Translations under genes and position numbers: made by a program
The notes under the pieces: generated by a model
Seen by the model: only the letters and a program-made list of their open reading frames with translations
Told to the model about the DNA's origin: nothing
The model's database searches: none
Assembly (NCBI GenBank): GCA_017541445.1
Contig: JAFXZC010000006.1
Coordinates: 1 to 64,000, forward strand
DNA length: 64,000 nt
From: Bacilli bacterium
GTDB lineage: Bacteria; Bacillota_I; Bacilli_A; RF39; UBA660
Direction of reading: 5' to 3'
In this document: in pieces, positions 34,823 to 45,126 of the stretch
How the letters are laid out: each line of letters begins with the position of its first letter
Numbering within the stretch: position 1 is the stretch's first letter

Positions 34823-37118
34823 ATAAATCATCAATATTAATATTTTCTACAGAAACATTTTGTATTGTTTGAACTAATTGAGTATCAGTTAAAGTATTAT
34901 CACTAACTTCAGGTACAGTTTTTATCTCTGAAACTAATTTTTCCTCTGGCATTTCATGAGGTTCAGGAATATCTCTTACTTCTGGAATAGATCTAACATC
35001 AGGAATTGATCTGGATACTGCACTTTCTGCTATATTAGCAAAATCACTTGTATTAATACTTGGTTCACTTTTTATTACTGGACTTTCATCAACAGTAGGA
35101 CTTGCAACCGGTTCACTTACCTTTGATAAATCCATTTCCATAGGTTTAATTTCAACACTTGGAGTAGTTGCAGAAACAGGTCTAATATCAATACTAGGAA
35201 TTGGCTCAACTTTTGGTTCTTCTTTTACTGGTTCACTAACTTTTGCACTTTCTAAAACAGCAGCTTGCTCCAAAATACTACTATTAGAATTTGTATTTGA
35301 AGAAGAAACAGTATTTGAACTATTTAAATTAGAACTTGTATTAGTTTCATTTTTAACTTCATTAGTACTTAATAAACTAGAAGCAGGTTCAACTTTTTCA
35401 ACTGGTTTATTATTTGTATCTTTATTCTTTTTCTTTTTACTTAACAATACAAATAAAACACCACAAATACCAGCGGCAACTAAAACACCGCATAATATTA
35501 ATAAAACATTACTACCTTTCTTTTCTTCTGTTTTAGCATTGTTATTTGTTGCAGACTCGACAGCAACACTACCAGTTTCTCCACCAGGCAATGTAACTTT
35601 TAACACATATTTTTTAACTTCACCTGATTCAGCAGTTACTTCAATAATAACTTCATTAACACCAGGTTTCAAATCTTCATTACCAACAATATTAATAGTT
35701 GCATTCTCACTAGAAGGAATAGCACTCAATTCTAATTGATCTACTACTTCATCCAATTCAATTTCATATTCAAAAACTTCAGGATCAAAATCTAAACTAT
35801 AACCTGCAATTTCAACCATAGATAAAGAATTATCATCATCTAAATCAACAGCACTACCATCATTAGATTTTCTAACAACAGTAATAGAATATACATTCTT
35901 TTTTTCGTTTTCTGCAGTTACAGTAACATTAACTTTATTACTTCCTACTTTTAAATTAATTTTACCAACATTACCAGAAACTTTTGCACTACTATCATTT
36001 GCAACAGCTTTAACATTTATTGATTCAACATCATTTTCTACAGTAACACTAAAATTATTTTTACTTTCTAATTCACTACTATCTACAGACAATAATGCAT
36101 CTTCACCAGGTTTATAAAAATCTGTAATACTTAAACTTTTTAATTTATTATCAGTATTTCTATTATCTTCACGATTAACATTAATCGTATATTCACCTTT
36201 AGTCCCATCTTCTGCTGTTACAGTAACAACAAACTTGTTATCACCATATTTTAAAGACTTTTCACCGTCCCCAGATACAACAGACTTAGCATCTTCTACT
36301 TTAGCTGCAATAGTTACAGACTTAACTTCGCCACCTACATTAACACTATAACTTTTAACATTTTTATCAAAAGAAATAACACCCGGTTGAACACTTAATG
36401 ATTTCAAATAAGTATTACTATTACAAGTTCTTGTAATATCAACATTATAATCTTTAGCACTTCCATTTTCAGCAGTTACAGTAACAGTAAATGAATTTAA
36501 ACCACATTTTAAGTTACTCTTTACTCCACCACCAGTAATAGTTGCTTTATTATGATTAGCTAAAGCTTCTATTGTAGCTGACGCTTTATCAGTAGTTGCA
36601 GAATAAGGTGCAGTTAATGCTCTACCATCTACTTTTAAAGATTTTAACTTATTATCATCAGATGCAATACTAAAACTTGCAGTTCTATTAGAATCAGCAA
36701 CATTATTATCACTATCATCTACTGCAGAAACACTCTTTAATATTAAAGAAGAATTAGAACCAGGATTACCATTAACAACTACTACAATATCACCAATATG
36801 AACATTACCATTTTTTGCATCAGAACTGAATACAGATAACTTTGCAATATCTTTATTATAATCACTCATTGACCATGCACCATTTGGGAATGTAACAGAA
36901 GATACAGTAACACCATTGGTTTCAATCGAAGCAACAAAACCTGTTAAACCTCCAGATGCAACATTATAATAAACATGACACGTAACACTTGCTCCAGAAG
37001 CAACAGTAGATTTATCACAATTAATAGTTGTTGCACCAGTTAATTCAGCTTTAACTTTAATTGGAACAACAAATAAAACAATTAATAACAATATATATTT
37101 AATCTTATTTTTTTCCAT
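34821..37118 (-). CDS. Cohesin-like, cadherin-repeat, membrane-anchored surface protein (765 aa)
   Basis: Signal peptide about 1-24; then a domain of about 130 residues with the cohesin pattern (S-V-ASGASVTCHVYYN, GFVASIE, then IGDIVVVVNG and a closing ILKSVSA-D). Four cadherin-like beta-sandwich domains (PF12733) follow, each starting LKSLxV, then a transmembrane helix with KKKKNKD and a disordered cytoplasmic tail of about 200 residues rich in Pro, Ser, Val and Glu. The gene next upstream encodes a protease ending in a dockerin, so this protein is a candidate docking partner. The cohesin assignment is from pattern only. Confidence 0.8.
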   Translation of the reverse strand: MEKNKIKYILLLIVLFVVPIKVKAELTGATTINCDKSTVASGASVTCHVYYNVASGGLTGFVASIETNGVTVSSVTFPNGAWSMSDYNKDIAKLSVFSSDAKNGNVHIGDIVVVVNGNPGSNSSLILKSVSAVDDSDNNVADSNRTASFSIASDDNKLKSLKVDGRALTAPYSATTDKASATIEALANHNKATITGGGVKSNLKCGLNSFTVTVTAENGSAKDYNVDITRTCNSNTYLKSLSVQPGVISFDKNVKSYSVNVGGEVKSVTIAAKVEDAKSVVSGDGEKSLKYGDNKFVVTVTAEDGTKGEYTINVNREDNRNTDNKLKSLSITDFYKPGEDALLSVDSSELESKNNFSVTVENDVESINVKAVANDSSAKVSGNVGKINLKVGSNKVNVTVTAENEKKNVYSITVVRKSNDGSAVDLDDDNSLSMVEIAGYSLDFDPEVFEYEIELDEVVDQLELSAIPSSENATINIVGNEDLKPGVNEVIIEVTAESGEVKKYVLKVTLPGGETGSVAVESATNNNAKTEEKKGSNVLLILCGVLVAAGICGVLFVLLSKKKKNKDTNNKPVEKVEPASSLLSTNEVKNETNTSSNLNSSNTVSSSNTNSNSSILEQAAVLESAKVSEPVKEEPKVEPIPSIDIRPVSATTPSVEIKPMEMDLSKVSEPVASPTVDESPVIKSEPSINTSDFANIAESAVSRSIPDVRSIPEVRDIPEPHEMPEEKLVSEIKTVPEVSDNTLTDTQLVQTIQNVSVENINIDDL

Positions 37119-37192
37119 ATAGTACCTCCATATGACAATACTCTATTATTCTATTTAAGTATACTATTAATACTAAATAAAGTCTATTTATT

Positions 37193-39745
37193 TTAATCTA
37201 AATTAGGTATTCTACCCATAAAATATCGATATAATTTAGTAACATCATTTAATAAAATAGTACCATCTCTTTTAACATCCCCTGCTTTAAGATATATTTC
37301 ATCATTAATAATAGATCTACCCATAAAATGACGATATAACTTAGTAACATCATTTAATAATACTTGACCATCACCATTTAAATCACCCATTGCAATAATC
37401 GTATAACTTTTGAATGATTCACCATGTTTAGTTATAGTTAATTTAGTACCAGTTCCAATATAACTAGAAACATTTTGATATGAATATTCACAGCCATCAT
37501 TACATATTATATTTGTTTCAAAAGTATTTCGATCTAAATTAACAGGAATTATTAAATATGTACCCGATGTTTCATATCCAACAAAACCAAAATCACTTAC
37601 TTCAACATTAATAGGATATGTAAAGACAGTACTATTAACAGTTATTTTAACCTCTACATAAGTATTACCTCGTCTAACACCAGTTATAATTCCATTTTCA
37701 TCAATTGTTGCAATACTATTATTTCCAGAACTATAAGATATATTAAATGTTTCAGATGAATTATTAACATAATCATAAGTCAATTCAACACTTTTTCCTA
37801 CCCCAACACTAACAATATCACTTCTAAAAGTTAATTCAGGTTTTATCTCAAAAGCAACTAAATTATACTCAGTAGCATCTGTACCACTACCATTTTTCAT
37901 AATGAAATCATATCTACCATATGGTACTTCATTAGCTTTATAATACAATTCAAGCGATAAAGCATTATTTATTATTCTATTCATTCCAGCTAATTGAAAT
38001 TCATTAATTTTATTACCAGGTCTTAAAGCATAATATATTTGCGTACCAGTTGGTATATTTCTAGAAGAAACATTAATTCTCTTCTTTATATAATTTTCAT
38101 TACTTATAGTAGCTTCACCCATATCAGTCATAGAAAAATCTAATACAATATTAGTAATATTATCACTATAAGTAGTAAAAGCATATAAAGTCTCAACTTT
38201 AGAATAAACTCCTGTTACCCTTATTGCATATGTACTACTACAAAGAATAAAATTCTCGTCATTTCTAGTAACACTTGCCATACCTGGTTGTTGAGTAGTA
38301 ACAGAACCAAATCTTGTAAAATTACCAGAACCATCAACATCTACATCAACATAAAAAGTTGCTGTTGTTGTATTAGTTGTAATAATAGAAACTCTATTAA
38401 GTACTTCATTACCAGTATCACTCTTTTTAAATGTTTTATAATAACCATTACCTGTAGAAGCACCAGAAACAGTATAAGATTTTATAGTGGATACTTCATC
38501 ATAATTATTATCCCAATTCTTTTGTATCACACCAGTAATTCCACCATACTGAACAGCCATAGAGCTATAAGCTAAATATAAATATGGAAGTGTATTACCC
38601 CAAGAATTTTTTAAAATCCAAGCACCATTAACTGTAACCATATTAAAACCAGTACCACAACTATCACCTGTTGGTGCTTTAGAAATAGTATTATCTAAAC
38701 TAACACAATAAGAAACATGATAGTCATCATCCCAACCAATAATTGACATTGCGTGAAGATAATCAAATTCATTACCGGAAATACCACAATAAGAATTATA
38801 TTGACTAGAATTAACAAAATTACCTCTCCAATTAATAACGTATTCCCCATTATTATTATATAAACATGTACCAATACTTGGAGTAGGACCTAAAGTAGAA
38901 ACATAAACAGAACCATATTGCATAACATGATCCTTAATTCTATTTCTCATAGCAACTAAATCTGTTTCAGAATTATAACCAGGATAATACATAGCAAAAT
39001 CAGTATAACCAGTTACGGAATACCTAACATCACCTATATCAAATACATCAGATAAAGATTTTTGAAGTTCATTATTTTTTGATCCAGTCCAATAACTACC
39101 CCAAACAGAACTACCTTCTTGTCTAACAGGAGAAAAACCTCTTGCTAAAGCTAAACCAGCAGTTTCAAAACTTCCACCACTACCAAGAGATCTTACTGCA
39201 TTTTCACCAGTTACAAACATATAGGGATTACTAGTAGCATCAGAAAAAGGATAAAAATTTTCTGTTCCTAAAGCAGTTGTTTGTTTACCACCATAAACAG
39301 ATGCATAATCAAGTTGTCTTTCATTAAAAGTAACTTTATTATTAGTTAAATTACTCATATTATGCTTTACTAAATAAGTTTCCAAAGAAGAAATAGTTGC
39401 AAAAGACCAACATAAACCCAAAGGATTTTGGTCTTTAACAGGAGTAACATAATTAACTCCATCAACATTTCTCATATCATAAGAATCAGGTATTAAATTT
39501 GATTCTGCACCATAAGACCAAGAATACTTATTAAGAATACTATCTTGTGGTTTAACTATATATTTAGAAATAATAATATCACTATTACTAGCACCACTAT
39601 TTTTATATGCTTCCCATAAAGGATTTATCATATAATTTGATAAATCTTTTTCTTCATTAACATATAAATCATTTATTTCTAAAGCAAATATTTTAAAAGG
39701 AATAAATAGGAAAAAAATAATAATTAAAAAAATAAATTTTCTCAT
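37193..39745 (-). CDS. Secreted papain-family (C1) cysteine protease with C-terminal dockerin (850 aa)
   Basis: Signal peptide about 1-21. Peptidase C1 core: oxyanion Gln and catalytic Cys in DQNPLGLCWSF, catalytic His in DYLHAMSIIGW, Asn in ILKNSWGN. A beta-rich region and a Big2-like Ig domain (about residues 670-760) follow. The C-terminus is a type I dockerin: two 12-residue calcium loops, DLNGDGQVLLND (complete) and DVKRDGTILLND (Asn replaced by Lys at position 3), each followed by VTKLYR-FMGR. The dockerin predicts attachment to a cohesin; a cohesin-like protein is encoded 74 bases downstream. Well supported as a secreted protease. Confidence 0.9.
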   Translation of the reverse strand: MRKFIFLIIIFFLFIPFKIFALEINDLYVNEEKDLSNYMINPLWEAYKNSGASNSDIIISKYIVKPQDSILNKYSWSYGAESNLIPDSYDMRNVDGVNYVTPVKDQNPLGLCWSFATISSLETYLVKHNMSNLTNNKVTFNERQLDYASVYGGKQTTALGTENFYPFSDATSNPYMFVTGENAVRSLGSGGSFETAGLALARGFSPVRQEGSSVWGSYWTGSKNNELQKSLSDVFDIGDVRYSVTGYTDFAMYYPGYNSETDLVAMRNRIKDHVMQYGSVYVSTLGPTPSIGTCLYNNNGEYVINWRGNFVNSSQYNSYCGISGNEFDYLHAMSIIGWDDDYHVSYCVSLDNTISKAPTGDSCGTGFNMVTVNGAWILKNSWGNTLPYLYLAYSSMAVQYGGITGVIQKNWDNNYDEVSTIKSYTVSGASTGNGYYKTFKKSDTGNEVLNRVSIITTNTTTATFYVDVDVDGSGNFTRFGSVTTQQPGMASVTRNDENFILCSSTYAIRVTGVYSKVETLYAFTTYSDNITNIVLDFSMTDMGEATISNENYIKKRINVSSRNIPTGTQIYYALRPGNKINEFQLAGMNRIINNALSLELYYKANEVPYGRYDFIMKNGSGTDATEYNLVAFEIKPELTFRSDIVSVGVGKSVELTYDYVNNSSETFNISYSSGNNSIATIDENGIITGVRRGNTYVEVKITVNSTVFTYPINVEVSDFGFVGYETSGTYLIIPVNLDRNTFETNIICNDGCEYSYQNVSSYIGTGTKLTITKHGESFKSYTIIAMGDLNGDGQVLLNDVTKLYRHFMGRSIINDEIYLKAGDVKRDGTILLNDVTKLYRYFMGRIPNLD

Positions 39746-39802
39746 ATACTATCTCCTATTCTACACTATTAGTATACTATTTTTTATAAATAAAGTCCAC
39801 AA

Positions 39803-39832
39803 ATAAAAAGAATCATTATTATGATTCTTTTT
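39803..39832 (-). terminator. Terminator downstream of the 147-aa gene
   Basis: On the minus strand AAAGAATCA pairs with TGATTCTTT, followed by a T run. Confidence 0.6.
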
Positions 39833-40262
39833 CATTATAAATTAGCATATCTCCGGTTAATTCTATAATATTACCTTTACTATCTCTTATTGCTCCATTC
39901 TCTTTGCTAATAGTATATACTTCTATTACTTTAATACCTTCAGGTCCAGCACCTGCAGTTTTATCATAATGTTTAAAAGTAATAACTAAATTACCATCTT
40001 CATTTAATTCTATATCTCTATGACTAGGTTCATAACCTATTTTACTAGTTATATAATCAAGTAATCTACTCTCCCAAAAAGAATAACTATTATTGTAAAA
40101 CATCTTATCATCATTAGTAATAATCTCTTCTGTATCATTCTTTTTTACTTCTGGTTCTTTAGGTTTATCTTTCTTTACAAAGAAAAAGAAAATACCAAAT
40201 AAAACTAATAAAATAACAAATAAAATACCTAAAACTACTTTTAAATTTATTTTCTTCTTCAT
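39819..40262 (-). CDS. Small membrane-anchored extracytoplasmic protein (147 aa)
   Basis: One N-terminal transmembrane helix (about 7-29) with a basic lead, then a polar linker and an alpha/beta domain of about 100 residues with E-V-YTISKENG-like strands. Start at 40262 after TTGGTGA; an extended -10 (TGTTATAAT) lies a few bases upstream of it. Family not recognised. Confidence 0.72.
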   Translation of the reverse strand: MKKKINLKVVLGILFVILLVLFGIFFFFVKKDKPKEPEVKKNDTEEIITNDDKMFYNNSYSFWESRLLDYITSKIGYEPSHRDIELNEDGNLVITFKHYDKTAGAGPEGIKVIEVYTISKENGAIRDSKGNIIELTGDMLIYNEKES

Positions 40263-40291
40263 ATTATTCACCAACTTTATTATAACATAAA

Positions 40292-40681
40292 CTATTCATT
40301 ATCACTATCTTCTAATTTAAACTCTCTAACATCTCCAGTATCGAATTTAAGATCTAATTTATCTTCCTTATATTTAATTACTTTATAAATCATAGTACTA
40401 TTCTTACAAATAATACTTATTTCATTAGTATACTTATTAAATTCATATTTATTACAATCATCATCTATTATATTATTATTCTCTTCATCATAATATTCAA
40501 AAGAATTATCTTTATTAAAAATAATATATTCTTTCTTATCATAAACTTCTCTATACCATTTAACATCACTAAAATCAGGAATAGCATATTCTTTTCTTTT
40601 TAAAGAATATAAAACAATAGAAAAAATACCTATAAAAATAATAACAATAGCAACTATTAATTTTAATCTAGTCTTTTTCAT
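40292..40681 (-). CDS. Small membrane-anchored protein (129 aa)
   Basis: One N-terminal transmembrane helix (about 7-26), then an acidic and Tyr-rich extracytoplasmic domain with short beta strands, similar in size to the following 147-aa protein. Its ATG shares one base with the stop of pgeF (TAATG), implying coupled translation. Family not recognised. Confidence 0.72.
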   Translation of the reverse strand: MKKTRLKLIVAIVIIFIGIFSIVLYSLKRKEYAIPDFSDVKWYREVYDKKEYIIFNKDNSFEYYDEENNNIIDDDCNKYEFNKYTNEISIICKNSTMIYKVIKYKEDKLDLKFDTGDVREFKLEDSDNE

Positions 40682-41412
40682 TATTTTTTCATCCCAATCA
40701 AACCAATATTTCTACCAGTATCTTTACCATCCGCTCTATAAGAATAAAAATCTTCATTACCACAACAAACACATATTTCAGGTACTATAACATTATTAAC
40801 ACCAATCTTATTTAATTCATCAATATTAATCTTAACTGTATCTATATTATATTTTTGCTTATCATCTTTAATAGCACCTTTTTTAATATATATATCACCA
40901 TATTTATCTAAAAACATATCTTTAACATCTTCATCTACTTCAAAACAGCATTGAAGTATAGAAGGACAAATACATACATAAATATCTTCTACATTACTAC
41001 CATAATGATCTATCATTTCTTTAATAGCTTTAACAATAATACCATTATAAGTACCTCTCCATCCAGAATGAACAGAACCTACTACTTCTTTATCAGTATC
41101 ATAAACTAAAATAGTTTGACAATCAGCACTCACAGTACCTAACCCAATACCTTTAACATTAGTAAATACACCATCTACATCTACGAATTCATCATCAACA
41201 TTATCTTCATCAATAAATGCAACATTAGTAGTATGACTTTGTTTAGGAATAACTACTTTATCAAAATGATAACCTATCTCATCTTCTAAATAATTTAAAG
41301 ACTTATCTATCTCTTCTCTACTTAATACGTGAAAATTAAAATCTAATGGTTTCTTACTATATGCATTAATAACATCAAATTCATCTAACTTATCAAAACT
41401 AATATAACTCAT
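40681..41412 (-). CDS. pgeF: YfiH/PgeF family multicopper-type purine nucleosidase or peptidoglycan editing factor
   Basis: 243 residues with the zinc-ligand motifs of the PF02578 family: QSHTTNV, SADCQTILVYD, HSGWRGTYNGI, and the C-terminal CVCCG-DFYSYRADG-TGRN signature. Family members act on purine nucleosides and have also been linked to editing of peptidoglycan precursors. Start ATG overlaps the TGA of the upstream gene by four bases. Confidence 0.92.
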   Translation of the reverse strand: MSYISFDKLDEFDVINAYSKKPLDFNFHVLSREEIDKSLNYLEDEIGYHFDKVVIPKQSHTTNVAFIDEDNVDDEFVDVDGVFTNVKGIGLGTVSADCQTILVYDTDKEVVGSVHSGWRGTYNGIIVKAIKEMIDHYGSNVEDIYVCICPSILQCCFEVDEDVKDMFLDKYGDIYIKKGAIKDDKQKYNIDTVKINIDELNKIGVNNVIVPEICVCCGNEDFYSYRADGKDTGRNIGLIGMKK

Positions 41413-42059
41413 AATAACTCCTTTAATTTATTCTTTACTTCTTTTTTAGCATTAATAATATTCTCTATCATTCTATCACTAATCTTTTTAGATAACTTCT
41501 TATCAACATTCTTCATACCATCTAAACTATAATATAAACTTCTTAATTGTGGTTCTATTTCTAACATAAAACTACTATAAAACTCTTCTTCATTACCAAC
41601 AAACAAATCAGTCATAGTATTAATATTCTTCTTATATACTTTATAATAATCTAATAAATTATACATACCCATTTCTAATAATAATATTAATTCTAAACTC
41701 TTACTCTTCTTAACATCTTTATTCTTAATTATTTTACTACTATCATTACTCTTAATATATTTATCTAATTTATCTCTATCACTAATTTCATATTTTAATA
41801 ATATTTCACTTATTTCTAAGAAATGTATTAAACCTTTTAATAAATATATAATACTATTATTAGTATATTCTTTCTTATTATAAAAACTGTCTAGAACATC
41901 ATTAATATAATATTCCATAAAATCAACCATTTTTTTATCTTTATAATCTTTTAAAATTTCACTATAACTATTAATACTCTTATATAATATTTTAGTATTA
42001 TTAACTAAATTATTATCTAAAATATTATTAATATATCTTTCTAAAATAAGATTACTCAT
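41409..42059 (-). CDS. All-helical protein of unknown function (216 aa)
   Basis: Tyr, Asn, Ile and Lys-rich, with long predicted helices and no signal peptide or membrane helix. No domain recognised. Its TGA stop overlaps the pgeF start, so the two are translationally coupled. An extended -10 lies upstream of 42059. Confidence 0.7.
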   Translation of the reverse strand: MSNLILERYINNILDNNLVNNTKILYKSINSYSEILKDYKDKKMVDFMEYYINDVLDSFYNKKEYTNNSIIYLLKGLIHFLEISEILLKYEISDRDKLDKYIKSNDSSKIIKNKDVKKSKSLELILLLEMGMYNLLDYYKVYKKNINTMTDLFVGNEEEFYSSFMLEIEPQLRSLYYSLDGMKNVDKKLSKKISDRMIENIINAKKEVKNKLKELL

Positions 42060-42086
42060 AAAACCACCTACTATTATTATAACAAA

Positions 42087-42116
42087 TAAAAAAAGACAAT
42101 TAAATTGTCTTTTTTA
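42087..42116. terminator. Bidirectional terminator
   Basis: AAAGACAATT pairs with AATTGTCTTT with T runs on both strands, downstream of the flavodoxin gene. Confidence 0.65.
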
Positions 42117-42578
42117 TTTACAAAAGAAATTAACTAAATCTTCTTCCGTTTCACTACCATCTAATCTCTTACCATTAATAAAATTAAGATTAGGATATTT
42201 CTCTTCTAATTTTTTTAAACTACCAGCATGAGAAGAACTACCACTAGTAACAAAAATATATAACTCTTTACCACTTAAATCATTCTCATCTAAAAAAGTA
42301 TTAATTATAGTAGGATGCTGATACCACCATACAGGAAAACCTATATAAATAGTTTTATATTGATCTAAATTATCTACCTTATTCTTAACTTCAGGATTTA
42401 TTTTTTTCATCATTTCCTTAGTAGTTCTACTAAATGGATTTAAATAATTTAAATCTTTTTTTGTATACAACTTAGTTGGTTCAATTTCAAAAAGTTCAGC
42501 ATTCAATGCTTTAGATAACTTCTCTGCAACACCTCTAGTAGTCCCAGTTGCAGAAAAATAAACTACTAATTTATCCAT
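42114..42578 (-). CDS. Flavodoxin
   Basis: 154 residues. The FMN phosphate loop is SATGTTRG, and the isoalloxazine-contacting segment is GFPVWWYQHP, as in the Flavodoxin_4 group. Start at 42578 after AGGTGAT; the in-frame GTG lies in that site. Could carry electrons from the pyruvate:ferredoxin oxidoreductase at 57327, but no linkage is shown. Confidence 0.9.
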   Translation of the reverse strand: MDKLVVYFSATGTTRGVAEKLSKALNAELFEIEPTKLYTKKDLNYLNPFSRTTKEMMKKINPEVKNKVDNLDQYKTIYIGFPVWWYQHPTIINTFLDENDLSGKELYIFVTSGSSSHAGSLKKLEEKYPNLNFINGKRLDGSETEEDLVNFFCK

Positions 42579-42595
42579 ATCTATCACCTAATATA

Positions 42596-42604
42596 ATTAT
42601 AACA
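42596..42604 (-). promoter_or_regulatory. Extended -10 of the flavodoxin gene
   Basis: TGTTATAAT on the minus strand, with AGGTGAT six bases later and the ATG at 42578. Confidence 0.55.
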
Positions 42605-42609
42605 AATAA

Positions 42610-43188
42610 TTATAATTCTTTTAACATTTCTTCAATAGCTCTACCTCTATGAGAAACACTATTCTTTTCTTCTTCAGAAGCTTCACCAAATGTTTTATTT
42701 AAATCATCAGATAAGAATATACAATCATATCCAAAATCATTCTTACCTCTCTCTTTATCAATAATAGTACCATATGTTTTACCTTCAAAATGTTTATAAC
42801 TACCATCTGGATAATATACTACAATAGTACAATTAAAATATGCTTTTTTATCTTTACCTTTTAAATTATTAATTAAAACATCTCTATTCTTTTTAATATC
42901 ATGATCAGAAGCATACCTAGCACTATGTATACCAGGTTCACCATTTAATGCGTCACAACATAAACCACTATCATCAGCTATAACAATATAATCTAAATTC
43001 TTACTCTTTAAATATTCACTAATAGTTTTAGCTTTAATTAAACTATTCTCTAAAAAACTATTACCATCTTCTACTATATCACTATCAAAACCTATATCAC
43101 TCATAGTTAATATTTCATAATCTTTCAAAATATCTTTAAATTCTTTAACTTTATGCTTATTATTAGAAGCTAATACTATCTTTTTCAT
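42610..43188 (-). CDS. rdgB: XTP/dITP diphosphatase (HAM1/RdgB)
   Basis: Removes non-canonical purine nucleoside triphosphates, protecting DNA. Motifs: LASNNKHKVKEF, IADDSGLCCDALNG-PG-SARYA, FGYDCIF and SHRGRA. 192 residues, normal length. Ten bases downstream of the ABC permease gene, so probably in the same operon. Confidence 0.95.
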   Translation of the reverse strand: MKKIVLASNNKHKVKEFKDILKDYEILTMSDIGFDSDIVEDGNSFLENSLIKAKTISEYLKSKNLDYIVIADDSGLCCDALNGEPGIHSARYASDHDIKKNRDVLINNLKGKDKKAYFNCTIVVYYPDGSYKHFEGKTYGTIIDKERGKNDFGYDCIFLSDDLNKTFGEASEEEKNSVSHRGRAIEEMLKEL

Positions 43189-43197
43189 ATAACCACC

Positions 43198-44442
43198 CTA
43201 TTCATATTTTAACGCTTCAACAGGATCTAATTTACCAGCTTTTAAAGCAGGATAAATACCAAATATAACACCTAATATACCACAGAATATAATTGTTTTA
43301 AATAAAGTAACAATATCAATTACTAATTTTAAATTATACGGAGTACTAGCAAGTATCATATTAATAATTAAATCTGCTAAAAATGCAAATAGAATACCTA
43401 TTAAACCAGATAGTATAGTTAAAACAATACCTTCTATCAAAAATTGAAATACTATATCACTATTCTTAGCACCTAATGCCATTCTTATGCCAGTTTCTTT
43501 AATTCTTTCACTTACAGAAACTAACATAATATTCATAATACCAATACCACCAACTAAAATAGATAAACTTGCAATACCACCAAATACTAACTTAACAACA
43601 GTAACAATAGTGTCAACTTCTTGCATAATATCACTTAAATCAATAGAAAATACATTATAACAATCTTCTCCATAAGTTTTTAATAATTTTTTAATATCTT
43701 TTTCTACATCACTAGTATATTCATTTTTAGTAGTTTCTATATAATAAATAACACCATTAATAGGATTATTACTGTTAATAACATCATTTACAAAATAATA
43801 TGAAGCATAAATAGCATTTAATTCTACATATACAATAGCATTCTCTTCAACTTGTTTAGTAACACCTATTATTTCAACTTCTATATTATTAATATTTAAT
43901 TTTTTACCAACAACATCTTTTTTATGAAATAAAGCATAAGCGCAATCTTCTCTAATAACAATATATGGCATTCTATTAATAATATCTTTTTTATCCAAAT
44001 ATCTACCATATAATAACTTATCTTCACTAAAAGTATTAGGATACATATCAGCATAATTTTCATCTATACCAACATAACTATTATTACCTCTAGTAGTATA
44101 ATACTCTTGATTTTCATCAATTATTAAATCAGTTAATTCCTCAAATTCAAAATAATTTACTTTAGAAATACCACTAACTTTATCATTATTTTTAACATAC
44201 TCTTTTAAATCATTATCAGCAAGTTCAGCTTGAAAAGAATCTAATCCAAATACTTGTACTTGAATACTTTCAACACTTAAATTATTAAATTGATCAGACA
44301 TAAAAGTAGCAACAGAATTAGATAAACTAAATATTATAGTAATAGAAAAAATACCTATAATAATACCTAACATAGTTAAAAAAGTTCTTAATTTATTTAA
44401 TTTAAATTCTTTTAATACTATCTTTATTGATTCCCATATCAT
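43198..44442 (-). CDS. MacB/FtsX-type ABC transporter permease
   Basis: 414 residues: one N-terminal helix, a large extracytoplasmic MacB-PCD-like domain (about 45-270), then three C-terminal helices with the FtsX signature near VSVSERIKETGIRMALGAK. Start overlaps the ATPase stop by four bases. With the adaptor and ATPase upstream it forms a MacAB/YknXYZ-like exporter. Confidence 0.92.
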   Translation of the reverse strand: MIWESIKIVLKEFKLNKLRTFLTMLGIIIGIFSITIIFSLSNSVATFMSDQFNNLSVESIQVQVFGLDSFQAELADNDLKEYVKNNDKVSGISKVNYFEFEELTDLIIDENQEYYTTRGNNSYVGIDENYADMYPNTFSEDKLLYGRYLDKKDIINRMPYIVIREDCAYALFHKKDVVGKKLNINNIEVEIIGVTKQVEENAIVYVELNAIYASYYFVNDVINSNNPINGVIYYIETTKNEYTSDVEKDIKKLLKTYGEDCYNVFSIDLSDIMQEVDTIVTVVKLVFGGIASLSILVGGIGIMNIMLVSVSERIKETGIRMALGAKNSDIVFQFLIEGIVLTILSGLIGILFAFLADLIINMILASTPYNLKLVIDIVTLFKTIIFCGILGVIFGIYPALKAGKLDPVEALKYE

Positions 44443-45125
44443 AGTTCATCACCCTTTTTATCAGATAATATTTTTCCATCAGAAATAGATATAACTCTCT
44501 TACATCTTTTAGCTAAATCTAAATCATGAGTAACTATAATAATAGTTTTACCTTTATTATTTAAATCTTCCAATATATTAAGAATTTGCTCACCCGTTTT
44601 AACATCTAATGCCCCAGTTGGTTCATCAGCTAAAATAATATCAGGATCAGTAACTAATGCTCTAGCAATTGCAACTCTTTGCTGTTCTCCACCAGACAAC
44701 TCCTTAGGAGTATGATCTAATCTATCTAAAATACCTAAATCTTTAGCAACATTTTCAATAATTTCATTTCTTTTTCTTTTAGGTACTTTTTTATATATTA
44801 AAGGAACTTCTATATTTTCATAACCAGTCATCTTATTAAGTAAATTAAAATTTTGAAATATAAAACCAAACTTACTATTTCTTATATTAGCAAGTTCTTT
44901 CTTACTCTTATTATTCATTAATTCATCATAAAGATAATAATTACCACTATATCTACTATCCATACAAGATATTAAATTTAATAAAGTACTTTTACCACTA
45001 CCACTTTTACCAATAATAGCAACAAATTCCCCTTTATTTATTTCTAAACTAATATCCTTTAAAGCAGATACTTTATTATCTTTAGATAAAATATAATCCT
45101 TATTAATATGTTCTAACTTTATCAT
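44439..45125 (-). CDS. ABC transporter ATP-binding protein (MacB/LolD type)
   Basis: Walker A GKSGSGKST, Q-loop FIFQNFNLL, signature LSGGEQQR, Walker B IILADEPTGALD and the H-loop VTHD are all intact in 228 residues. Between the adaptor gene (one base apart) and the permease (four-base overlap). Confidence 0.95.
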   Translation of the reverse strand: MIKLEHINKDYILSKDNKVSALKDISLEINKGEFVAIIGKSGSGKSTLLNLISCMDSRYSGNYYLYDELMNNKSKKELANIRNSKFGFIFQNFNLLNKMTGYENIEVPLIYKKVPKRKRNEIIENVAKDLGILDRLDHTPKELSGGEQQRVAIARALVTDPDIILADEPTGALDVKTGEQILNILEDLNNKGKTIIIVTHDLDLAKRCKRVISISDGKILSDKKGDEL

Positions 45126-45126
45126 A

